Source: Firmicutes bacterium UBA5774
GTDB taxonomy: Bacteria; Bacillota; Clostridia; Peptostreptococcales; Anaerovoracaceae
NCBI GenBank assembly: GCA_002418625.1
Contig: DIEM01000073.1
Location: forward strand, 7,121 to 71,120
Direction of reading: 5' to 3'
Length of the DNA stretch: 64,000 bases
The position numbers were made by a program, and so were the translations under genes. Shown one piece after another: positions 16,747 to 24,902 of this stretch. Each line of letters opens with the position of its first letter. Within the stretch, counting starts at the first letter, position 1. The notes below the pieces were generated by a model. The model did not search any database, had not been told where the DNA came from, and worked only from the letters and a program-made list of their open reading frames with translations.

Positions 16747-18942
16747 ATGGGTATGAGCAAGGTTCAGAAAAGAAACGGCGAAATCGTTGATTTTGATATA
16801 GCTAAAATTAAGAATGCCATATTCGCAGCGGCCAAGGCATGTGACGGCAATGACGAAGTTGAATCGGAACGTCTCGCAAAAATGACGCATGAGATCGTTA
16901 AAGAGACATACAGCGCCAGTATACCTTCAGTTGAAGACATACAGGATATTGTTGAGAAGGTCCTTATTGAAGAAGGGCATGCCAAGACGGCGAAGGCTTA
17001 TATATTATATAGAAATGAAAGAGAACAGATCCGAACATTCAACAACCTGTACATGGACGCTGAGCGCATGATCGAGGAATACGTCAAGCTCGATGACTGG
17101 AGAGTCAATGAAAACTCCAATATGGGTTATTCCCTTCAAGGCTTGAACAATCATATCGTTGAAAGCATCACCCAGAAATACTGGCTGAATAAAATATATC
17201 GAAAAGAGATCCGGGATGCCCATATCAGGGGGGATCTGCATATCCACGACCTGGGCTTGCTGGCCCCATATTGCTGCGGCTGGGATCTCGAGGCGTTTCT
17301 GATCCATGGCTTCAAGGGAGCCAAGGGAAAGGTCGAATCCAAGCCGCCGAAGCATTTTGAATCAGCGCTCATGCAAATCGCCAATCTGCTTTTCACCCTG
17401 CAAGGTGAATCGGCCGGAGCGCAGGCAGTCTCCAGCATCGATACCTATCTTGCGCCATTTATATATTATGACAAGATGGACTATAAGCAGGTCAAGAAAG
17501 CAATCCAGCGCTTCATCTATAATTTGAATGTGCCTACACGTGTCGGTTTCCAGACGCCATTCACGAATATCACGCTTGACATCGTTCCTCATCCAACGCT
17601 TAAGAGCCAGGGTGTGATGATCGGCGGAAAGATGATGGACAAGACCTATGGTGAATTTCAGAAGGAAATGGACATGTTCAATATCGCCTACAGTGAAGTG
17701 ATGATGGAAGGCGATGGCGCGGGGAGAGCGTTCAGTTTTCCGATTCCGACAGTAAATATAACCCATGATTTTCCGTGGGATTCAGAGCCGGTCAACATGA
17801 TCATGGAAATGACCCGGAAATTCGGGACGCCTTATTTTGCCAACTTCCTGAATTCCGACCTCTCTCCGGAGGATGTGCGTTCCATGTGCTGTCGATTAAG
17901 ACTCGACAACAGAGAGCTGCGCCATAGGGGCGGAGGCTTGTTTGGCGCCAATCCGCTGACGGGATCCATAAATGTCGTGACGCTCAATATGGCGAGAATC
18001 GGTTACAATTCCGAGACGGTGGTGGATTTCAAAAAACGCGTCAGGCAGCTCATGGAGTATGCAAAGGAAATCTGCGACCAGAAACGCAAAATGCTTGAAG
18101 AATATATGGAGGCGGGGCTTTATCCGTACTCGAAATTCTATCTTCAGGGCATCAAGGACAGGACAGGGGAATATTTCAAAAACCATTTTTCAACGATTGG
18201 ATTGAACGGCATGAACGAAGCTTGCCTGAATTTGCTGAAAAAGGACATAGCTTCCGAGGAGGGCAATGAGTTCGCTGTTGAAATCATGGAATTCATGAAT
18301 AAAGTGATCAGGATATTCCAGGAGGAGACAGGAAGCCTTTGGAATCTTGAAGCATCGCCTGCGGAGGGCACGAGCTATCGCTTTGCGCGGCTCGACAAGA
18401 AGATGTATCCGACGATCATTTCCCAAGGGGAGAATGAGCCGTACTATACAAATTCCACCCAGTTGCCGGTCGGTTGCACGGACGATATATTCGAGGCGAT
18501 CGAAAAGCAGGAGAAGCTCCAGACATTATATACAGGCGGCACTGTGCTGCATGGATTCATCGGGGAGCAGATCGACAATGTTGAGATCTGCAAGGTTTTC
18601 ATCAAGAAGATCATGGAAAACACAAGGATTCCATATATAACCGTTACACCGACATTTTCGATTTGCAACGATCATGGCTATCTGGCCGGGGAGCAGTTCA
18701 AATGCCCTATCTGCGGCAAGGACGCGGAGGTGTGGACCAGGGTCGTTGGCTTCCATCGGCCTGTGCAGGCATGGAACAAGGGCAAAAAGGAAGAATATCA
18801 TGACCGGAAGGAATTCTCGGTCGCCGGCAGCCTTGGCATCAAGGAGGAGAATAAAAAGCCGCGCGCGAAGAAGGCGGCGGTTTACATTCCCGAAAATGAG
18901 GACTTGGCTTGTGTTGAAGCCGAGAACGCGAAGGTTGGCTGA
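16747..18942 (+). CDS. nrdD: Anaerobic ribonucleoside-triphosphate reductase
   Basis: 731 residues. Class III enzyme that reduces NTPs to dNTPs with a glycyl radical under anoxic conditions. Residues about 3-95 form an ATP-cone (VQKRNGEIVDFDIAKIKNAI) for dATP feedback; the barrel holds the NPLTGSINVVTLN and RLRLDNRELR regions; the C-terminal end has the zinc site (FSICNDHGY, KCPICGKD) and the glycyl radical loop RVVGFHRP with Gly668. A 35-residue lysine- and glutamate-rich tail follows. ATG 16747 is chosen for its spacing to AAGGGAGTG; a second Met follows two codons later. Confidence 0.96.
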   Translation: MGMSKVQKRNGEIVDFDIAKIKNAIFAAAKACDGNDEVESERLAKMTHEIVKETYSASIPSVEDIQDIVEKVLIEEGHAKTAKAYILYRNEREQIRTFNNLYMDAERMIEEYVKLDDWRVNENSNMGYSLQGLNNHIVESITQKYWLNKIYRKEIRDAHIRGDLHIHDLGLLAPYCCGWDLEAFLIHGFKGAKGKVESKPPKHFESALMQIANLLFTLQGESAGAQAVSSIDTYLAPFIYYDKMDYKQVKKAIQRFIYNLNVPTRVGFQTPFTNITLDIVPHPTLKSQGVMIGGKMMDKTYGEFQKEMDMFNIAYSEVMMEGDGAGRAFSFPIPTVNITHDFPWDSEPVNMIMEMTRKFGTPYFANFLNSDLSPEDVRSMCCRLRLDNRELRHRGGGLFGANPLTGSINVVTLNMARIGYNSETVVDFKKRVRQLMEYAKEICDQKRKMLEEYMEAGLYPYSKFYLQGIKDRTGEYFKNHFSTIGLNGMNEACLNLLKKDIASEEGNEFAVEIMEFMNKVIRIFQEETGSLWNLEASPAEGTSYRFARLDKKMYPTIISQGENEPYYTNSTQLPVGCTDDIFEAIEKQEKLQTLYTGGTVLHGFIGEQIDNVEICKVFIKKIMENTRIPYITVTPTFSICNDHGYLAGEQFKCPICGKDAEVWTRVVGFHRPVQAWNKGKKEEYHDRKEFSVAGSLGIKEENKKPRAKKAAVYIPENEDLACVEAENAKVG

Positions 18943-18980
18943 GGGAGCCTGAATAGGCGGTCAGGCCGAAGGACGGGATA

Positions 18981-19676
18981 ATGAAAGTATTGGGAATGGT
19001 AAAGTCATCGTTGATAGATTTCCCCCAAAAGGCATCCACCGTATTATTTCTCGGTGGATGCAATTTTAGGTGCAGCTACTGCCACAATCCGGATATCGTC
19101 AACGGGAGAGGCGAAGCGTTGAATGTCGATGAGATACTGGGTTTCCTTGAAAAACGAAAGAAATACCTGGATGGCGTCGTCATTTCCGGAGGAGAGCCGA
19201 CGCTTCACAGCGATCTGCGTGAACTCATCCTGAGAATCAGAGCGCTGGGTTATGCGATCAAGCTCGACACCAACGGCACCAGGCCGGACATGATCAAATC
19301 GCTTATTGACGATGGGCTTCTTGATTATATCGCCATGGACATCAAGGCGCCTTGGTCGAAATATACAGATGTGATATGTGTTCCTGAAGGAAATGGTGTC
19401 AATATCTCTTTAATCAGGGAGAGTGTCCGCATAATCATGGACAGTGATGTGGACTATGAATTCAGGACGACACTTTGCAGGGAACTTTTCAATGAGGACG
19501 ACATTTTGCAGATGGCGGAGATGGTCCGCGGCGCAAAAAAATACTGTCTGCAGCGATTCAGAGACCCTGGAGAGGTACTTGGAGACCACACGGCGCTTTC
19601 GGCATTCTCTGAAGCCGAAATGAGGGCATTGGCCGCTATTGCCGGGCGATATGTCGACTGTGTGGCCGTCAGGTGA
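18981..19676 (+). CDS. nrdG: Anaerobic ribonucleotide reductase activating protein (radical SAM)
   Basis: 231 residues. Radical SAM enzyme that installs the glycyl radical in NrdD. The cluster motif CNFRCSYCHNPD (CxxxCxxC) lies near residue 25, followed by VVISGGEPTLH, the SAM-binding GGE motif, and KLDTNGTRPD. Immediately downstream of nrdD, so both are expressed together. Confidence 0.95.
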   Translation: MKVLGMVKSSLIDFPQKASTVLFLGGCNFRCSYCHNPDIVNGRGEALNVDEILGFLEKRKKYLDGVVISGGEPTLHSDLRELILRIRALGYAIKLDTNGTRPDMIKSLIDDGLLDYIAMDIKAPWSKYTDVICVPEGNGVNISLIRESVRIIMDSDVDYEFRTTLCRELFNEDDILQMAEMVRGAKKYCLQRFRDPGEVLGDHTALSAFSEAEMRALAAIAGRYVDCVAVR

Positions 19677-19700
19677 ATATGACTGATAAGGACGGCGGAA

Positions 19701-20342
19701 ATGAGACAGAGAAAAATCAGGAATGAGGAAGAAAAGTTGGCGGCACTGGCTGGCCATATGACCCGTGAGCCGATGAGCATTCGTGGCAGCTGGCGCCAAT
19801 ATTTCGGGAACGACGAGCCTATTTATATTGAAATCGGCTGCGGAAAGGGTCAATTCGCGTTGACGATGGCCGCGCTGCATCCTGAGAATAATTATATTGC
19901 GGTCGAGGGACAGGGCAGCGTGATCCTTCGCGCTTTGGAAAAAGCCAAAAAGTCCGGCTTGTCAAATATCGTATTCATGAATGAATTCATCAGGGATATC
20001 GAAGAATATTTCGACGAATCAGAATTGTCGGGCGTTTATTTGAATTTCAGCGATCCATGGCCAAAAGACAGGCATGCGAAGCGGAGATTGACCCATGCGG
20101 ATTATCTGGACGGCTACAAGAGGATTCTGAAACCGGAAAGCGCCATCGAATTCAAGACGGATAATGACGGGCTCTTTGCGTTCACATTGGAGGAATTCAT
20201 AGCCTGCGGGCTTGAAATCATCGAATCGACTTCGGATTTGCACGGCAGCGCGCTGCCAGCGCGGCTGGCCACGACAGAATATGAAGACAAATTTGTCAAG
20301 CAGGGCAAGCATATCAATTACTGCAAGGCGAAAGTCCTTTAA
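19701..20342 (+). CDS. trmB: tRNA (guanine-N7-)-methyltransferase
   Basis: 213 residues. Methylates G46 in the tRNA variable loop using SAM. SAM-binding motif EIGCGKGQF near residue 48 and the family signature NFSDPWPKDRHAKRRL near residue 115 are intact. Follows nrdG by 24 bases and is probably transcribed with it. Confidence 0.96.
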   Translation: MRQRKIRNEEEKLAALAGHMTREPMSIRGSWRQYFGNDEPIYIEIGCGKGQFALTMAALHPENNYIAVEGQGSVILRALEKAKKSGLSNIVFMNEFIRDIEEYFDESELSGVYLNFSDPWPKDRHAKRRLTHADYLDGYKRILKPESAIEFKTDNDGLFAFTLEEFIACGLEIIESTSDLHGSALPARLATTEYEDKFVKQGKHINYCKAKVL

Positions 20343-20350
20343 GGGATACA

Positions 20351-20433
20351 AAAGACACCGCCCGGGCAATGGCGCCGGCTCCCGGTCGGGATCCGACTGC
20401 GCCATCTCTTCGCTGCCCGGAGACGGTGTCTTT
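20351..20433. terminator. Long compound hairpin between convergent trmB and grdX-like gene
   Basis: Outer arms AAAGACACCG (20351-20360) and CGGTGTCTTT (20424-20433) pair perfectly and extend via CCCGGGCA/TGCCCGG; inside is a second stem ATGGCGC/GCGCCAT (20369-20375 with 20399-20405) and a small TCCC/GGGA tip. T-rich tails flank it, so it probably ends transcription from both sides; the size (83 bases) is unusual for a simple terminator. Confidence 0.7.
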
Positions 20434-20463
20434 CATTTGGTGTTTGAATCAGGCTGTTTGAAT

Positions 20464-20826
20464 TCAGCCAAGAACCTTTCTTACGCTGTCAAGATCCTTG
20501 CTTTGGAATATGCCTGCCAGCAGGGGCTCTTTTCCGCTGATTGCCGGTGCGGAGCCCTTATCTGCAGCACTGATGCATTTGTCAAGCATGTAGATGCTTT
20601 TTTCGTCCGGTACCGATTTTTCGTCTTCCATATAAAAGACCAGACTTTTATAATGGGTATTGAGGCCGAAAGCCGGATCCTGCAGCAACTTGCCGCCTTT
20701 TTCCGCGATTCCTTTGCCCTCCTGCAATATCTTGAGCCTTGTCGCGTTTTCCAGCATTTTTACTTCGGCTTTGTCGGAAAATTTACTTTCCACTTTTTTG
20801 TTGTTCGTCACGATGATTTTCTTCAT
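20464..20826 (-). CDS. grdX: GrdX-like protein
   Basis: 120 residues. Begins MKKIIVTNNKKVESKF and contains GGKLLQDPAFGLNTHYKSLV, a layout resembling GrdX proteins that accompany glycine/betaine/sarcosine reductase genes; their biochemical role is unknown. No reductase genes are adjacent, so this copy would be an orphan. ATG at 20826 follows AAGGGGG with an 8-base gap; an upstream TTG start at 20844 would put that site in the coding region. Possible promoter on the minus strand near 20880-20915 (TTGCCG, 18 bases, TATAGT). Assignment rests on pattern memory only. Confidence 0.6.
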   Translation of the reverse strand: MKKIIVTNNKKVESKFSDKAEVKMLENATRLKILQEGKGIAEKGGKLLQDPAFGLNTHYKSLVFYMEDEKSVPDEKSIYMLDKCISAADKGSAPAISGKEPLLAGIFQSKDLDSVRKVLG

Positions 20827-21002
20827 AATAATTACCCCCTTCAACGGTCCGCTTGATCATCCAATCTTATGCCTTTCTTCCCCGTCCTTGATTACAACTA
20901 TACGCATGCACCCGTCTTGACGGCAACACGCGAATATAAGAAAAGGTGAACCTGGGTACACCTTCGGCATTCGAGGGGTAAAGGCGGAAGCGGGCTTTAC
21001 AA

Positions 21003-21031
21003 TTGACGGGCAGACCGTAGTGCCATATACT
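21003..21031 (+). promoter_or_regulatory. Promoter of the MerR-fusion gene
   Basis: TTGACG (21003-21008), 17 bases, TATACT (21026-21031), 72 bases before the GTG start. The spacer is normal, not the 19-20 bases of classical MerR-activated promoters. An AAGGTG/CACCTT inverted repeat lies upstream near 20943-20965. Confidence 0.5.
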
Positions 21032-21103
21032 GAAATCGAAGGCGGCAAACCGCGGAAGGCAACCTTTGGATTCCGCAAACAGTTTGGGAAGGGAGTGCAT
21101 ATT

Positions 21104-22348
21104 GTGAAGATCGGTACATTCGCAAGAAAATTTGGCTTGAATGCCAGTACGATCAGATTTTACATCAACAATGGCCTGCTTGCGCCGGAGAAGGCCGGCG
21201 GCCAATATGAATTCGGCAAGGAATGCATCGCCGATATGGAGAATATATTAAAGTACAAAAAATATCAATTCTCTTTGGACGAGATCCAACTGCTGTTCTT
21301 TATGGAAAAAGCTTCCCGCTTTCAGGATGAGATCATCCTTGAGGTATGTGCTGACATACTTAAAAACAAAAAAAACCAGCTGATGCGAGAAAGAGACAAC
21401 CTGACGGCGTTTATCGAAGAACTCCAAAACGAGATTGATCATCTTCCGGTCCCTGCCTCGATAAAAATCCGGGAAGCGGGCGTACCGTTCACGTTTATCC
21501 CGTACCTTTACTGTCCTTACTGTCAGCAGCCGTTAAAGCTGGACTCGGCCAGCCTGGCCGGCGGGAGCATCCAGAGCGGGGTCCTGTCATGCGAATGCGG
21601 CTACGAAGCAACCATCTCCGACGGTATCGTGCTATGCGCAGACCATGAGGAGGAGACGCCTTTCAAGGCCTTCGACAACGTTGATTCGGTCATGTCCATG
21701 AAGACCCAGTTCAGCCATGCGTACAGAATGCTGATCGCAAAAACTTATATTTGGATATATAGCCAGATCGCCGGTTACCTTGATGAGGCGAAATATATCA
21801 TGGCCGGTCCATTTACGTTGAATTTTGTTCTGGAGTATCTCGAAAAGCTCGGAAGCGACAGGACCTGCATCATATTTGATCCATCGCTTGCGAGGATCAG
21901 CAAGATCAGAAAATACCTGTCTGCCTGGGATTACAACGTTATTTTCGTAGTCGGCAAACCAGAGGAGCTGCCAGTCAGATATGGGACGATCGATATTTAT
22001 ATCGACGATTACTCTACGGTGAACTCGATGTTCACCTACAATACGTTTTCCACGGAAAGCATTGCGCCGCTCATTCGAAACGGCGGGAGGGCGGCAGGCA
22101 TATTCAGCGCCTATCAGCATGCTCCGAAAAGCCTGGCCAATTTCAAGAAGGACCATCCGGATTTCATGCCTGAGAAAATGACTTTGAGCGGCTTGAAATA
22201 CAGCTGGGCACGACAGGACGTGCAGTTCACCGAGCAGAAAAACATTGGGGCGACGACTGCGGGGGAGCATCATTACCCGCAGGATGAGAATGGCGAATAT
22301 GTTGAAGTATTTGGGTATCTGGCGAAAAAAGGATCCGGCAGAAAGTAG
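21104..22348 (+). CDS. MerR-type HTH fused to zinc ribbon and methyltransferase-like domain
   Basis: 414 residues. Residues 1-70 are a MerR winged helix (KIGTFARKFGLNASTIRFYI, then GGQYEFGKE), residues about 75-125 a coiled-coil helix, residues 137-165 a zinc ribbon (C137, C140, C163, C165). From about 230 the sequence has the strand-helix rhythm of a class I methyltransferase (IIFDPSLARISKIRKYL as motif II, KPEELPVRYGTIDIYIDDY as the acidic loop), but the glycine-rich SAM loop is replaced by YIMAGPFTLNF. It may therefore bind a nucleoside-like ligand without catalysis. GTG 21104 is chosen because GGGAAGGGAG precedes it at the right distance. Divergent from the grdX-like gene, which it may regulate (inference). 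Confidence 0.7.
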   Translation: MKIGTFARKFGLNASTIRFYINNGLLAPEKAGGQYEFGKECIADMENILKYKKYQFSLDEIQLLFFMEKASRFQDEIILEVCADILKNKKNQLMRERDNLTAFIEELQNEIDHLPVPASIKIREAGVPFTFIPYLYCPYCQQPLKLDSASLAGGSIQSGVLSCECGYEATISDGIVLCADHEEETPFKAFDNVDSVMSMKTQFSHAYRMLIAKTYIWIYSQIAGYLDEAKYIMAGPFTLNFVLEYLEKLGSDRTCIIFDPSLARISKIRKYLSAWDYNVIFVVGKPEELPVRYGTIDIYIDDYSTVNSMFTYNTFSTESIAPLIRNGGRAAGIFSAYQHAPKSLANFKKDHPDFMPEKMTLSGLKYSWARQDVQFTEQKNIGATTAGEHHYPQDENGEYVEVFGYLAKKGSGRK

Positions 22349-22386
22349 CGCAGCAGGAATCATAAAATAAAGACAAACTGAATCAA

Positions 22387-22421
22387 AAAGGAGCCTGCCT
22401 TGCGGCAAGCTCCTTTATTGG
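22387..22421. terminator. Bidirectional terminator
   Basis: AAAGGAGC-C-TGCC and GGCA-A-GCTCCTTT pair with one mismatch around TTGC (22387-22416). T-runs on both strands suit the convergent MerR-fusion (+) and surface-protein (-) genes. Confidence 0.85.
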
Positions 22422-22458
22422 TTTCAATGGATGCTATTATCGGATATCAAGAAGGGTT

Positions 22459-24537
22459 TTATTTTCCTCTTCTCTTCATTGCCGCTCCGCCACTAGCGAG
22501 CAATGCGCCTAATCCATAGAGGAATAACGGGTCAAATCCGCCGGTCTGCGGCATTGGCGCTGCAGGTACCGGTTCGTCCAGAACTACTTCCACAACAGGT
22601 GCGGGAGCAGCAGGAGTTGGTTCCGGAATCACTTCGATTGTCGGCGTTCTGCTGGTGGTGCTGCCGCCGCTGCTTCTGCGGTACGTTACAGTCGCGTCAT
22701 CGCGATCCGAAACGCCTTCCTGCTGGAAGCGCCCATACCCGTAAGCGGTAGCCCAGTTCGTGAACACATCGCCGTCCCAGTCTGAAATGTCGCCGGTGCC
22801 AAGATCTTCGAGATCAAAGGCATAGGTCGTCGTAAAAGTCTGGCCCGGTTCCAAAGCGCCATAGTTGTCGAAATCAAAGGTGACATCGAGGTCTTCGTCA
22901 TAGACGTTAACACCATAGAGAGTATAGTCGCCGTTGTTCGTGACTTCAAAAGTATAAACAACGTCGGTGCTTCTGGAGGTGACCCTCGTTTTGTCAACTG
23001 ACTTTTCAAGCTGGATGTCCGGCGTCAGAACCGCAGGATCGTTATATGTCACGGTAGCATCGTCGGAGTCATGGATCGGTGCGCCTGTGAAATCACCGTA
23101 CCCCCATGCAGTAGCCCAGTTGGTGAATACATCTCCATCCCAGTCCGCTATTTCTCCGCTCCCCAGATCACCGAGGTTGAAAGCAAAAGTGGTCGAGAAG
23201 GTTTCCCCTGGAAGGAGATCGCCATAGGTGTAGAAATAGAATAACTCATCAAGCTCTTCATCACTGATGTAAACATCTGTGAGAGTATAGTCGCCGTTAT
23301 TCGTCACTTCAAAAGTATAAACGACATCGGCGCTTCTGGAGGTAACTTGCGTTTTGTCAACCGTTTTTTCGAGCAGGATGCCCGGTTCCATAACGATTGG
23401 TTCATCATAGGTTACGGTAGCATCATCCTCGTCGGAGTAATCATCATTTCCGTAAACCGCGGATGCGGTTGCGACATTCGTGAATACGCCGTCGATCCAC
23501 CATGCGGCATCAAGATCATCAAGATCAAATGCGACTTCAGTGGTGTAATCTGCTGCTGCTGCCAGATTTCCAACTTCGATATACAGATCAAGCGCGTCAT
23601 CTTCGATAACGACACCGGTCAAGTCGAAGTCGCCGTCATTTGCGACAACGAGCTTGAACGCAACGCTGGCCGACGTGCTGCTGACAGTCGTGTTCTCTTC
23701 CCATGAATCGCCATCAAGAACTGTCTTTTCAATTGAAATGCTGGCTTCACTGGTTGATTCTTCGACATATTCGACAGTCGCGTCGTCTTCATCCGAGGTT
23801 ACCGTTTCTGCGTCATAGGTTCCCGATGCGGTAGCCACGTTTACAAATTCTCCGTTGACCCAGTCGGCGGCGGAAATTGAGACGATCGTCGTGAAGGTCT
23901 CGAATCCGTCAACGGCAAGATCAACAGTGCCGCTCTGCCAATCCAATGTTTCGTCATACACGCTGACGTCATCGATAGCGACATCCCCTGTGTTTTCCAC
24001 ATAGAATTCGTACTCGACGACGACAGTGTCGCTGTCAACTTCCAAGCTGTCCACAAACAGGTCCTGTGTCCCTGAAAGCCTTACGCTTTTGGTGATGGTC
24101 AGTTCGGGTTCTTCAACTTCCGGAACCGTGATTTCATTGATCCAGATGTTGATGCTCCCGTTGGCGTCCGTGGAATGCTCCACAGCGTCCTTGGGTCCTC
24201 CTTGCGGTCCGAAATCATCGGGATAGACATAAACGATGTCGAATTCCCCGTAAGTCGGATCGTCAAATGTGACTGTCATTTCTTCGAGCCCCTCAAGGAC
24301 ATGCTCTTTATAGTCGCTGCATGTCCAGTTCGCGCCTGAAGTCTCTCCGGGATATTGTTCAAAATACAGAGGCGCGCCGGATTCATAAGCCATGACTATT
24401 TCCACAATCGGTACGGAGGTTTGCTTCACATGAATCGAGGTGCCACTGTCGGCACCTGCAAACGCCGTGAATGGCGTCGCGAAAAATGTGACTAAAGATA
24501 AAACTAAGATCGCTACGAGTAGTCGTTTGTTTGCCAT
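22459..24537 (-). CDS. Sortase-anchored surface protein with four DUF11/DUF7507-like repeats
   Basis: 692 residues. N-terminal signal peptide (MANKRLLVAILVLSLVTFF, cleavage after TAFA), a unique domain of about 120 residues, then four Ig-like repeats of about 115-121 residues, each opening with a LTITK / LLEKTVDKT type strand and ending with a DDATVTY strand. Repeats 3 and 4 are nearly identical. A proline-rich spacer (PAAPAP) precedes the sorting signal MPQTGG, a hydrophobic helix and KRRGK. Predicted wall-anchored adhesin; the class D sortase at 31877-32521 is a candidate partner. ATG 24537 is chosen since an earlier ATG at 24546 abuts the AAAGGAG site. Expression is predicted to be under the riboswitch at 24571-24704. 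Confidence 0.88.
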   Translation of the reverse strand: MANKRLLVAILVLSLVTFFATPFTAFAGADSGTSIHVKQTSVPIVEIVMAYESGAPLYFEQYPGETSGANWTCSDYKEHVLEGLEEMTVTFDDPTYGEFDIVYVYPDDFGPQGGPKDAVEHSTDANGSINIWINEITVPEVEEPELTITKSVRLSGTQDLFVDSLEVDSDTVVVEYEFYVENTGDVAIDDVSVYDETLDWQSGTVDLAVDGFETFTTIVSISAADWVNGEFVNVATASGTYDAETVTSDEDDATVEYVEESTSEASISIEKTVLDGDSWEENTTVSSTSASVAFKLVVANDGDFDLTGVVIEDDALDLYIEVGNLAAAADYTTEVAFDLDDLDAAWWIDGVFTNVATASAVYGNDDYSDEDDATVTYDEPIVMEPGILLEKTVDKTQVTSRSADVVYTFEVTNNGDYTLTDVYISDEELDELFYFYTYGDLLPGETFSTTFAFNLGDLGSGEIADWDGDVFTNWATAWGYGDFTGAPIHDSDDATVTYNDPAVLTPDIQLEKSVDKTRVTSRSTDVVYTFEVTNNGDYTLYGVNVYDEDLDVTFDFDNYGALEPGQTFTTTYAFDLEDLGTGDISDWDGDVFTNWATAYGYGRFQQEGVSDRDDATVTYRRSSGGSTTSRTPTIEVIPEPTPAAPAPVVEVVLDEPVPAAPMPQTGGFDPLFLYGLGALLASGGAAMKRRGK

Positions 24538-24570
24538 GATTTTCATCTCCTTTAAATTAGGAATTTGAAT

Positions 24571-24704
24571 GAAATCAATGGCAGCCGGACCACCATGGCA
24601 ATTGGCGCCTTCTGCTTGCGTGACGGGTGCTGAAAAGCGAGATTGCTTTAGGTTCCTGGCTTTGCGCCCTTATCTTTCGATAAGTTTGCCCTTTGCATCA
24701 TTTC
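24571..24704 (-). ncRNA. Cyclic-di-GMP-I (GEMM) riboswitch
   Basis: Read on the minus strand. P1: GAAAU-GAUG pairs with CAUUG-AUUUC (one bulge). After the conserved GGGCAAAC comes P2, CUUAUC-GAAA-GAUAAG, a perfect 6-bp stem with GAAA tetraloop, then GGGCGCAAAGCC. The P3 arm has the tetraloop receptor (CCUAAA opposite CAUGG) and ends GGUGGUCCGGCUGCC. These are the defining parts of class I c-di-GMP aptamers. A 39-base insertion lengthens P3. It sits about 20 bases upstream of the surface-protein ribosome site; no terminator follows, pointing to control of translation. Confidence 0.88.
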
Positions 24705-24720
24705 TTGCTTGTCTATTTAT

Positions 24721-24741
24721 AAAAACGGCACAGGTCCGTTT
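24721..24741 (-). terminator. Small hairpin with T-run at the 5' edge of the riboswitch transcript
   Basis: On the minus strand AAACGG and CCGTTT form a 6-bp stem followed by TTTAT. It could end transcripts from the upstream transglutaminase gene, or, since the promoter at 24755-24783 fires just before it, act as a protective 5' hairpin. Confidence 0.45.
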
Positions 24742-24754
24742 CTAACAGAATTAA

Positions 24755-24783
24755 ATAGTATTCTAAACATATTTGGTTTTCAA
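24755..24783 (-). promoter_or_regulatory. Promoter of riboswitch and surface protein
   Basis: Minus strand TTGAAA (24778-24783), 17 bases, TACTAT (24755-24760). The predicted start lies about 45 bases before the riboswitch P1 strand. The 24784-24902 stretch upstream, after the transglutaminase stop, shows nothing else recognisable. Confidence 0.6.
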
Positions 24784-24902
24784 AGTGCATTGTTTATATT
24801 CTAAAGGTATGGACGCAAATGATGAGGATATTTGTCGCCATCCCGTTGAATGCTTCCTGATCTGTTGCCGGCAGATCCAGAACCGCTGGATTGCGGTCGT
24901 GA

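Noticed and set aside
20935..21103. Reading frame open upstream of and in phase with the MerR-fusion gene, reading like protein (GYTFGIRGVKAEAG)
   Set aside because: There is no start codon before GTG 21020, a good promoter lies inside it, and the MerR domain begins at 21104. Most likely chance, possibly a gene remnant.
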